Below, one piece after another: positions 19,957-29,444 of a DNA stretch of 30,784 nt. This DNA is from Carex sylvatica. Its lineage: Eukaryota > Streptophyta > Magnoliopsida > Poales > Cyperaceae. The first letter of the stretch is position 1; every line of letters begins with the position of its first letter. The position numbers and the translations under genes are program-made. The notes under the pieces were generated by a model that made no database searches, was not told the DNA's origin, and saw only the letters and a program-made list of their open reading frames with translations. Location: contig CAXKVR010000677.1 in the NCBI GenBank assembly GCA_964058845.1, positions 1 through 30,784 on the forward strand, read 5' to 3'.

Positions 19957-20118
19957 TTATAATAATATATATTTTTTAAAATCTTCTAGACTAGAGATGA
20001 TAAGGGTTACCGACCAATGTGGAAGAATATCCTCTCTAATATGTGTAAAAGATTTCCCTCCCTCTACGATTTGAGATTTACTCACAACCGCATTGAGATT
20101 CGGATTAGTACATGGGGC

Positions 20119-20994
20119 TCGGGTGGCAACGAATCGAACCGATTCGAACTTATTTTAGATTTGAAATTAGTTTGAACAAGATTCAAACTGAACCTGGTTT
20201 GATTCATTTCGAATCAAACCCATTTCGAATAAAATTAATTGTGAAATACACATTTTTCGAATTGAACCCGAATCGAATCACGAACTAAATTATTTTTTAG
20301 CAACTCTAGTTATATCGGTAGTTTATACATTATTTTTTTCTCGCGGGACAAAATTCACATGGTTTTCTTTTACCGGTATGAAATGAGTGTTTTTAAGTTG
20401 AAAATTGTTCGTGAAAAAATACATCACAACAAATAATCGTAATAAAAGGATTAAGTACAAGAACTGAAATATGTAATAAAACAAGTAATCCTACCTCGAG
20501 TGCTCACTCGATCAAACTCTCGATCGGACTATCTAATGAAGTGTGAATCTGAAAGGTAGAGAAAGCAGAGAAGAGACGACTGAAGAGAGAGGAGAGACAG
20601 GTGTCTAGGCCGGAGAGACAGCCAGTCGCCGAGAGCGTCGGCTAGGTTTTAGAGCGAGAGGGAGAGTGAGTTAGGGAGAGGTGTAGAGAGAACTAGATTA
20701 TTGAGATTTGAGAGCGATAGAGCGTCTGTTAAGTTAAATTATAGCTCTCTATCTTGGGTTTTAATTTAATCAGGTAAATGAACGGTCGATGTTATTATAA
20801 GATTCGAACCATAAAAGTTCGCGAACCCATTTCGATCGAACAAAACTAGGTTTGAGTTTGATTTGAATTAATTTCGAACCGAACCTAGTTTGGTTAGTTT
20901 CAATTCGAACCCATTTCGAATCAAATTAAACTCGAATCAAATCTGAATTAAGCTCGAATCGAATCACGAACTACGAATTTTTTTGCCAGCCCTA
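20119..20994. mobile_element. hAT-like non-autonomous element, 876 bp
   Basis: Ends are TCGGGTGGCAACG on the left and TAGGGCTGGCAAAA reverse-complemented on the right, flanked by 8-bp direct repeats CATGGGGC (20111-20118 and 20995-21002). Subterminal regions are rich in TCGAATC/GATTCGA, GAACC and CCATTTCGAA words on both sides. The core (about 20480-20760) is different: purine-rich GAGAGAG sequence with a GC-richer patch (GGCCGGAGAGACAGCCAGTC) that does not look like MITE filler. No transposase ORF remains. Confidence 0.75.
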
Positions 20995-21002
20995 CATGGG
21001 GC

Positions 21003-21767
21003 AGTGTTATTTAGGCTTTGAGATTCGTGCAAAGTTAAAAGAACCGGAGAGGAGGTGAATTCGGCCGATGTTGCTCCGCCCTGCCTATACAGTAACATCT
21101 AAAATGTTATGGCAGAATAATGAGTTGTGGACAAAGGACTAATGAACAGTATTTATGTACTAAACTTCGCTTTGCTATTATTGGGCCGACAAAATGGGCT
21201 GAATATGGCCCAAATAACTTTGATTCAAATTGAATCGTTTATCCGGAATTAAAATTTTCTTCCGAGGTGCCTGTTCTGATTCTCTGAATATATAATAGTT
21301 AATTAAATAACCGTCAATTAACCAAAAACCAAGGCACAATTTTTTTTTTTAAAAAAAAAAAAGGTAGTTTTCGTTTCCAAATCCGAAGGCCCGTTCAATT
21401 TAGAAAAAGAAGATCTTCACTTGTATGTCATTACTGGAAATGATAATATTTCTTCATTCAAAATCAAAGCGTAAGAAATTACTTGGTCAAACTCAGATAA
21501 GGCTTCAGTGTTAGTAGGTTAAGATTTTCAAATCTTATTAATATAAGATAACTTCAAGTTAATTTTTTTCTAATCTTATTAATATAAGATAACTTCAAGA
21601 TAATTTTTTTTCTATTGTTTTTCCGGTCCAGTCAAAGTTTGAGTTAAAAAAAAAAAAAGTTTTAGAAATCACAAAAACCTGTAAATTAGAAAGTAACCAT
21701 CCTAATATATCTTTAAAAAAAAAATCAGGAGATCCAGTTGCAAAACCATCGATTGTATGGAATAGCT
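21003..21767. other. Intergenic, with a 41-bp tandem duplication
   Basis: No gene recognised. 21531-21571 and 21572-21612 are two copies of AATCTTATTAATATAAGATA plus ACTTCAAG(T/A)TAATTTTTTT, a period of 41 bp, each containing the palindrome CTTATTAATATAAG. 21340-21363 is a long T/A run. The rest is AT-rich. Confidence 0.55.
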
Positions 21768-21776
21768 AATCAATAG

Positions 21777-21953
21777 GGATCCGTATACTCTGCATTTACG
21801 TAGTTTGAGTTAATTTTTGAACCGTGAGATCAGAATTCAGACTGATTTAGCTCACGCCTACAACGCACAGATTCCTTTAAAATTTGTGGGGATTTAAATC
21901 GGACGGTCCATATCTTAACTTCAAATTTGAGTTAATGCAGAGGATACCAATTC
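21777..21953. mobile_element. Short MITE with 9-10-bp TSD
   Basis: A 177-bp element between direct repeats AATCAATAG(G) at 21768-21776(7) and 21954-21962(3). Inverted ends are GGGATCCGTATACTCTGCAT and, reverse-complemented, GAATTGGTATCCTCTGCAT, followed on both sides by TTTGAGTTAA/TTGAAGTTAA. The target size suggests Mutator-like mobilisation. It is shorter and unrelated in sequence to the ~410-bp foldback elements here. Confidence 0.75.
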
Positions 21954-21963
21954 AATCAATAGG

Positions 21964-23917
21964 CAAATCTTATACCCACCAAATTTTTACCAACATTTTA
22001 GAAAAAGCTGAATAAGTATGTGTATGTTGACGCAATACTCAAATGTGTGTTGGCTCAATGCAAGTATGTGTTTTCTCTCAATATTCAAGTATACATTTCG
22101 TAATAGTTAAATACTTCATTTTTTTTTTTTAAAGTTTGAAAAGATGAGTTTGAAAGATTAAAACAGTTACTTGACAGGTGTGAAAAAAAAAATTGACTTG
22201 GATAAAAATAAATTAGAGTGTACTAAGGTCTTAATAGTTGTGCAATAAATAAATTTGCACTGGTACAATAACCAAGTACGTATTCTAAATTTTGAAAGAA
22301 AAAAAAAATCATATGAAGTGTTTAAAGAATGAGTTCACAGGAAATCATTATCAGGCATCAATAAAACAGGTTTTCCTTTCCTGAGCTTACTTTAATCAAA
22401 TGCATGGTTCAGCTCAGTATTTTGGCTTCGTCCAGTTTCCATAATTAAGATCAATAAAGGCTCAGAAGAACATTAAACTTTTTTTGACTTGTTAATTACA
22501 ATTAGCATTTCTATTGACTATTGTTGGTGCTTTTTGGCATCTCTACTTCTAGAATTTTGTCATGCAAATGAATTATCTTTACTTCTGAAGCTATGCTACA
22601 ACTATGATTAATAAGAAGAAAGTACCTTTCTAATGATATGATTTGCATGAATGCAATTATAATAGAAATTTTAATATTATCAAAACTATTACAATAGTCA
22701 ACAAAAAAAAGTAATATTATGATGAGATATTCAAATTTTGACCATGAATATTATATGAGTAAATCCTTTCTTTTTAGAGCTTACCGAACATTTATAAAGT
22801 GATTTAAAAGCGTACCAGTACACAGCTAAGGTATCTACAGAAGAAATATTGTTTAGTTGACAGACTGGCTTAGTGAACTGCACATTACCAACTATATTAA
22901 TAAAATAATAATTAGTGGAGAAAAATTTAGCAAATAATCAATTGGTTTTTGTGCTGGCCATGATATGTGTTGTGGATTCCAAACGATTTTGCAAAAAATT
23001 TATCTCAGTTTTAGGAGCGAGTCCATCAGAAAATTGAGACTGAGAAAGCTCAATGAAATGTATTATGTAATTTATAAGGACTATCAGTAATAATTTTTGT
23101 AAAAATTAAAAAATTAAGCAATAAAAATGCAAAATTTCAATTTATAGAAGATGCTTCTTTTATCTCTCTGTCCTCTCGTCCCTAACGACTATGGGAGGTT
23201 TGTACACTTTGCTTTGTCACGAACTCATGATATCTAATTATTTTAAAGGTCTTAAGACAGGAGGAGAGCGAGGCATAATATTTAGGATAGTGTACAATTT
23301 TAATTTGAGATATAAATTTATAATTATTTTATATTTCAGATATATAATATAGATTTTTTTTTAAAAACAAAACATAAAAATAAAAGTATATTTTTGAAAA
23401 ATATAAAGTTCTACATGTGGTTCGCTTCTGACTCGATGTTATGTAAGATAAAATAGTAATAATAAAATAGGTAGAAAAACATTTTTGCCCAAACTGGGAA
23501 TCACACAATTGGAATGCTCCCGTAAAATACAAATTATTTTTTAAATGGAAGGTACTGAAGAAATGCAAAACACAAAAAAAGAAGCACAATAGATGTTCAA
23601 ATTAATTACTGCAATTATAATGCCTATTCCGATAATTAAATTTTGCCAAATTGTTCCTTATATTTTCCCAAATAGTATATCATTCGTTTTACAAATATTA
23701 TAATAATCCTAATTACAGACCCCTACAATTCAATCTGGTTTTCAGCAATAAAAAAAAAAAAAAATAGAGAAGAAGGATATTTATCACCCCACAAGAAATT
23801 AAATCAGAAACTTAAATTTTGATATACACTAATTCGGGATCCATATTTGAGTCATTACAAAAGAAATTCCTATGGAAAAGAAAAAGAACTAAGTGATCTT
23901 TTGCAGCCGTTTGTAGC
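21964..23917. other. Intergenic, no gene recognised
   Basis: AT-rich with several poly-A/poly-T runs. The 86-codon minus-strand frame at 23329-23589 is phenylalanine/tyrosine-rich because of local T-richness and shows no motif. 23820-23917 is probably the 3' untranslated region of the SAUR-like gene on the minus strand. Confidence 0.4.
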
Positions 23918-24277
23918 TCAAATATCACTAGAATAAAACTCGATTATATCCCTCAAATTAAGCTGAATCATCGAAAAAGCCGATTTAGATCGATCATTAC
24001 AAACCAACCAGAGCATGTGTTCAAACAAAATCGAATCAACATCTACAAAAATCACATCGTTTTTCCTGAACTCCCACCCTTTCGTCTCTGTCCTCACCAT
24101 CTCCATCAAAACTCGAAATGGGTATTTGTCAAGCACAAACGGGTCGACCATGAACTCCCTTCTCTCTTTACCAACTATAACCTTCACCGATGGCTCGTTG
24201 GATGATTCGCCATTGACAAGCTGCTTGTAGCAGAGGCGCGGTGCTGTGGACCACTTCAGAAAAACGCAACAGCCCAT
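23918..24277 (-). CDS. SAUR-like auxin-responsive family protein
   Basis: An intronless 119-residue protein from ATG at 24277 (MGCCVFLKWSTAPRLCYKQL) to TGA at 23918. The frame is open to a TTG at 24295, but no upstream ATG exists, so 24277 is preferred. The core VKVIVGKERREFMVDPFVLD, then KYPFRVLMEMV, and VDVDSILFEHMLWLV, is the SAUR fold: a VxVGKExREFxVxxxxLxxxPFRxLLE pattern followed by a second helix with LFEHMLWL. Classical SAURs inhibit PP2C.D phosphatases and promote cell expansion. This one belongs to a divergent subgroup with a VDPFVL core and an acidic C-terminus (DIIEFYSSDI), whose role is less clear. SAUR genes are typically short, intronless and hormone-regulated, which fits. A hAT MITE lies 190 bp upstream of the ATG. 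Confidence 0.8.
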   Translation of the reverse strand: MGCCVFLKWSTAPRLCYKQLVNGESSNEPSVKVIVGKERREFMVDPFVLDKYPFRVLMEMVRTETKGWEFRKNDVIFVDVDSILFEHMLWLVCNDRSKSAFSMIQLNLRDIIEFYSSDI

Positions 24278-24466
24278 CTGAGCTGTTGCTTCCAAGGAAT
24301 TGAGGTGAGAAAGGTGAATTGAGTCTTGATCTCTTTGTTGGCTTCTAGTTGTGAAGATAAGAGATAAATCTGTTTTTCTTTCAAGTATGGTTCTTAGAGG
24401 TATGGAGGTGTAACGGTCATGTCATAAAAAGGAGAGGCGATTAGAAAATGAAGAGTGCGCGTTCTG

Positions 24467-24926
24467 TAGGGGTGTCAACGGGTCCGATACGGGTCGGGTG
24501 GAGATATTTTCATACACGTACCCGTTATGATAACGAAATTTTTTTTCCCTTATTCGTATTTTTGAATACGGTACGGGTCGGATAAACGGATAAAAAAGTG
24601 CCACTAACATTTTAATTTGTGTTTTTGATAAAATATTTTTTTAAATAATAAAAATAATAATAAATACAACTAATTTGTATTATGAAAATTAAATAAAATA
24701 CAAAATTTTTATTGTATAATGTATCATCTTCATACAAATATATATCTATATATATAATTTTATTTTAAAAAAATTATCTTATACGAAAACGGATAAGATA
24801 GCGAAAAAAAATCATTACTCTCATCCTTACCCGATTAGCAAATAGAAATTTTTTTTATCTTTATCTGTATTTTCGGATACGATACGAATCAGATAAACGG
24901 ATAAAAAGGTGCCATTGACACCCCTA
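24467..24926. mobile_element. hAT-like MITE in the SAUR-like gene promoter
   Basis: A 460-bp element with ends TAGGGGTGTCAACGGGTC and, reverse-complemented, TAGGGGTGTCAATGGCACC. It is flanked by a perfect 8-bp duplication GCGTTCTG (24459-24466 and 24927-24934). Subterminal words ACGGGTCGG, ACCCGTT, GATACG and ATAAACGGATAAAAA(G)GTGCCA recur inverted in both halves. It has no coding capacity. The terminal motif is shared with the element at 19400. Confidence 0.9.
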
Positions 24927-24934
24927 GCGTTCTG

Positions 24935-26805
24935 GTAATTGTTTTATCTTTTTTTTCTTTCTTCTGAATAATTAGTTGCCAGCGGAGAGAGAGAGAGAGA
25001 GCCGTTAGACCTGGTCCACACGAATGGTTTGACAGTGGATCCTTGGCTGGGCAAATATATTGACAGAGGGGATTTAACTTTATGTAGCACGTCAATCATA
25101 TACATTTTCTTCTCGAATATATTAATATTGCGCTGCATGAAGTCAAAATATCTCTATCAATCTTTATCCCCACAACCTCCGTAATGTATTTTGCTTGGTG
25201 CAGTGCAGTTTGACTAGTTCAATAAATAATGTCTGGATTGCAATAATGCCGATGGGGACATGAACTTATATTGCGTGATTGATGATGAGGAAGGTGATTG
25301 CCAGGCCTTGTCTGTTGCTTCCTTGTGGTTTAATTATTCAAACAAATAGCTAATCAAGTGTAAGAAATTCAATTAAGATCGTTGCTGATAAAATTTTTTT
25401 TTTTTTTTTTTAATGGAACTTTTCAAAGTGAGAGATGAACAGGAGAATCTCTAGACTTTCTGAACACCTATTAATCAAAACGAGAATTTGTTGTATGAAA
25501 TCATTTTGTAAGTCAGCACTGACATATGATAAATTAGAAAAACATTCTTGTATATAGATAAAATTTGACAGTAATTGCGTAGTTAAAAACATATAGAATA
25601 ATTGCCTCTTTTTAAAAAAAAAAAATAGAATAATTGTATCGTACATCCAATAGATATGTGTATTTAATATTCTGAAAAATGTATTTAAATTTTATTAGAA
25701 TAAAATTATTAATGTATTCCCAGTTATTAGATCTTGCTCTAATGGTTCTCACTCTTCGAGAATTTTATCATTTGGCCATATTTTTGTTCATAAGATAGAG
25801 ATGGCTTTAATTCTCATCCAACTTTAATTATAGTTGTACTGCGGACATTGCTCTAGAAAACATATCTATTAAAAACATTAATTTCTAATAAAATATGAAG
25901 AACTAATTAATATTTTTTTAACCTTGAAAATATCAATTACTCATAAACAACACAATTAACCGATTAATAATTCAACAATAGAATACGAAAAATTATATTA
26001 TTTTAAAAGATGTATTATATCTTACACACATCAAACACATATTTTTTAACGAAAAGAGATAACTAAGATACATGATCCATTTGATTTAAAAATAAGTAAA
26101 AGAGAAACTAAATTGAACAAATAAAAATAATAACGGTATGCTATAACTAAAATACTATCCTATCTAAAAGAATTGGAAATTTAAATACTCCTTGTATTAA
26201 TTTGTGGTAAAACAATCCACTAATAAAATAAAATATGAACATTCAAAAATACTCCTTGTATTAATTAGCGTTGATTCTTTCAATTTCACGCAATATAAGT
26301 AGGAAATTTCAAAATGAACCTCCTATATCTACAAATACAATAGACACTGAATTCATTTTGGCCCGGTTGAAACCATAAAATTGTGCGAACTTGGTAAATT
26401 TCATATTAATCATTGATTCAGGCTTTATTCCTTCTTGGATTGCTCTAACTTAGAGCCTCTAAGAGAGCACATCAATGCCGTCACTAATTTGTGCAACACA
26501 TAACCCTATGTGGGATCAGATATTATTGTATGCAAATAACTTCTATTAGCTTCATTTATAATTTACTTAATTGTGTTGTCATAGGTTAACTACTAGTTTT
26601 CATTTTGTTAATTACGTAACCTAAACTCTCATAATACTGTTCAAACAATCCCATTAGTTTTCATATGTAACCGGATAAAAATAATTTAAAAAAAGTTATT
26701 TAATTTAGAAAATTTAATTAACGGATGTCATATTATCTTAGCATTTTAGAATTGTCTCAAAGGCCCTTAATAATATATGACGAGTTGGGCTCAAGTCCAG
26801 TAGCA
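24935..26805. other. Intergenic, no gene recognised
   Basis: Contains a short (GA)n run at about 24985-25001, which may belong to a promoter, and poly-T at 25395-25412. The rest is AT-rich. The minus-strand open frames here lack motifs. I see no repeat with clear boundaries. Confidence 0.35.
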
Positions 26806-26999
26806 GCTGTGGGATCTTACAAAGGAATTATTTTGGCGCATAATTTATAATTCATCAAATACTTGTTAATAGTTCCCGAAAATATTCATGAAATATGACT
26901 GCATGTAAGTTCAATAATTTTTTTTTAATTTTAGTCATTTTTATTAACAACAAAAATATTCTAACAATTACCAAATAATCCTTTGTAAGATTCCACGGC
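26806..26999. repeat. Inverted repeat, possible MITE
   Basis: GCTGTGGGATCTTACAAAGG followed by AATTATTTTGG (26806-26836) is mirrored by 26971-26999, whose reverse complement reads GCCGTGGAATCTTACAAAGG then ATTATTTGG. The ~30-bp arms enclose an AT-rich centre. No convincing target duplication was found at the arm ends, so the boundaries and class are unsure. Confidence 0.5.
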
Positions 27000-27660
27000 T
27001 TATAATAAGTCTCCTAAACAAACATTTTAGAGAACTAGATAAAATTCTTCAAGAAAGGTGTCGCAGTTCTTCACATTGATCTACTTGGAAGTTACTATCA
27101 TCGGTACCAGTGGTACCTCAGTTACAGTAGAGGCAGGGAGACAGGGTTTGAAAAAATTTCCTGCTAGATTTATACAAGAAAGAAAATCAAATCACCAAAC
27201 AAAGAATTATCATCTTTGGACTTGTCTCAAAAGTCCAATTATTTTTTTGAGGATAAGCCCGTGGGCAACTAATTTCGTTAAAAATGCAACGGTTACATAG
27301 ATTCAACATGCAAAAAAATTGAAGGGTACATCTGAGACAACTGGAATAAGATAAAGTTCTAATGAAAAGTAATTCCTATAATTAACTACAGGAAAATTCA
27401 AATGCTCATCTACTGGTATGAAACCTACTGGTACGAAACTGCATGCCTATCAGTATCCTTGATTGAGTTCCATGCAGCAAAATGTGGTGCCCCTCCACTC
27501 ATCTATGCAGCAAAGTTGATGGTTAGCACCAGTTGGGGTTTGGTCCTGATGTGTGAAGAAAGTCGGACTGAGGTGTGCCTCTGCCTCATCCCTTTGTAGC
27601 TAGGATTGCACCTCTTCTTCGACAGATCTGATGCCTCTGTTATTAATTCCAATTAAGTGG
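27000..27660. other. Intergenic, less AT-rich patch, no gene recognised
   Basis: 27090-27150 and 27410-27600 have moderate GC content and open frames (27058-27300, 27402-27599) that start at non-ATG codons and have no recognisable family. GGTACCAGTGGTACC at 27101-27115 is a small palindrome-like word. Confidence 0.3.
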
Positions 27661-27669
27661 CCTAGATAA

Positions 27670-28082
27670 TGGATGTAAATGTTTTGAGACCTTCTTTTAA
27701 AGTCACCAAATACATTTTGTAACTCTTAGAGTCATGAATATTGAGAGTTTCAATTCTTTTGGTTTTCCACGGTTAATGGCACACTAAATCTAATCCATCC
27801 ATTTGGTATTTGATGGACACACCAAATTAAAGCTAAACAAGTATAAATAGGTCCTATCCCAACCCGTTAGATATTACACACAAATATTTCCATCTCAAAG
27901 GTTTGTAACATTAAGAGAAAGAGGGTCAAGGGAGAGAAACCGTTTATACACCAAACTGAAGCATTATGGCTGCATCTTTCGCATCAGGTAATTTTATATT
28001 TGTGATAATTATATTGTTCAAGATCAAAAATATTATGTATGGTCTATGTTAATGCATAGAAATTTACATGTGGTATTAGAGC
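27670..28082 (+). repeat. Probable decayed Copia-like LTR and primer-binding site
   Basis: TGGTATTAGAGC at 28071-28082 matches the plant initiator-Met primer site TGGTATCAGAGC at 11 of 12 positions. It follows ...TTTACA by 2 bases, as an LTR end (CA) should. Upstream is a TATA box, TATAAATA (27842-27849), with a plausible leader. The left end of the LTR is not fixed; TG dinucleotides near 27670 are candidates. The alternative is an ordinary gene promoter with a first exon ATGGCTGCATCTTTCGCATCAG|GTAATT at 27966, but no downstream exon was found. Confidence 0.4.
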
Positions 28083-29190
28083 TCAAGGTTTTGAACATAT
28101 TAATTCGTCCAATTTATGAGGCACCATAGCAAAGTAAAATAAAATTTATGTAGCCAACTTTATTCTTGAGTGCATAATTGATGGTGTAGAAATAGTCCGG
28201 TTCTCTATGAAAGATTTTTACAACTTATGTCTAATTTAACTTGATTTTCGGAACAGTGGTAGAAATTAGTAATTAATACTTTTGAGTATTTTTTTTTTTA
28301 TTATACCACGCATCAGTCAAGAAATATGCATATGACCGAACCTTTTATGAATGAGGTTTAATGTTATTAATTTGATATAAATAATACATGGTATATATAT
28401 TTCTTTTATGCGTAATATATATCATGATAGCTTGCCAATTAATTAGCTTAGTGTTGTTATTACCTTTTAATTAGAATAAATGCTAGAAATTAAACGGTCA
28501 AAAACATAAAAGCTAAAGAAATAAAGACAATTAAGCCTCAAGTTTTTTTTTTAAGTCAATAAATTAAATATTGTGTAGTCAATAATATTATTATGTATAT
28601 GCATGATCTTATGTTATATGCTATATAGTTTGTTGTCACCAAAGTGGCCAAACTAGAATGATTCAAAATATATATATGAAATATTATGGATCAAAGTTTG
28701 TTATATAGTTTGTTGTCACCAAAGTGGCTGAACTAAAATAATTTATTATATATATATTTTATATATCATGCATAAAATAGTCATTTATTCATAATATTGT
28801 TAGAATGCCTGTTATAGAAAAGAATATGGATAAATTGACATTTACTTATCTTTAGAACTTCGGAAATTACCCAAAGGTAATTTATCATTCTATGATTAGT
28901 AAGCATAAAGTAGGTAAAATAATATTTTGGTCAAATGTATTTTGTATATCCAAATATAACATGTATATTTGGCTAAACATATTTAATTACCTAATAAAGT
29001 TTTTATGTCATTTTTAATGGTTTGCTCTAGTAAGAACTGTTGCGATACTACGAATAAAACAATGTCTAAGGCAAGTTCTGTCTAGAAAAATCAAAACTCG
29101 AAGAGATCCATGGTGATCCCTGATTTTTCTGGGAACTTACTGATGACTCTAAATGAGACTACTAATTTTTAGTATATATAAATATATAAT
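28083..29190. other. AT-rich, possibly retroelement leader; no ORF
   Basis: Contains a direct repeat, TATATAGTTTGTTGTCACCA then AAGTGGC, at about 28622-28650 and 28703-28731. It is otherwise AT-rich with no long open frame. A 20-codon ATG frame (MVIPDFSGNLLMTLNETTNF) begins at 29110 and is considered chance. Confidence 0.35.
28622..28742. repeat. Direct repeat pair, ~40 bp, 81-bp spacing
   Basis: Two copies of TATATAGTTTGTTGTCACCA followed by AAGTGGC(C/T)(A/G)AACTA(G/A)AAT. They differ at a few positions, so the duplication is old. Function is unknown. Confidence 0.75.
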
Positions 29191-29199
29191 TAATTACCC

Positions 29200-29362
29200 T
29201 AATGCTACTCTGTTGGATTACAAGCGCATAATCCTACCGTGTAGTAGTGTCGGATGTCGATTCACAGGGATAGATCTTAGCAGTTTAATAACAATAATAC
29301 TAGTCTAGGTTATTCGGATTGTTTGGGTTGCGTGAATACTAATAATAATAATAATAATAATA

Positions 29363-29444
<82 letters not shown>

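Noticed and set aside
24015..24230. Plus-strand ORFs opposite the SAUR-like gene
   Set aside because: Antisense shadows of a clear SAUR-type coding frame on the minus strand.
24278..24295. N-terminal extension of the SAUR-like protein to a TTG at 24295
   Set aside because: Plant genes rarely start at TTG and a good ATG follows 18 bases later.
27966..28052. Stand-alone peptide MAASFASGNFIF... read through the donor
   Set aside because: The frame turns into AT-rich hydrophobic codons directly after GTAATT; it is either an intron or LTR sequence.
29110..29172. 20-codon ATG frame in the right-hand region
   Set aside because: Short, without conserved motif or promoter, in repeat-like surroundings.
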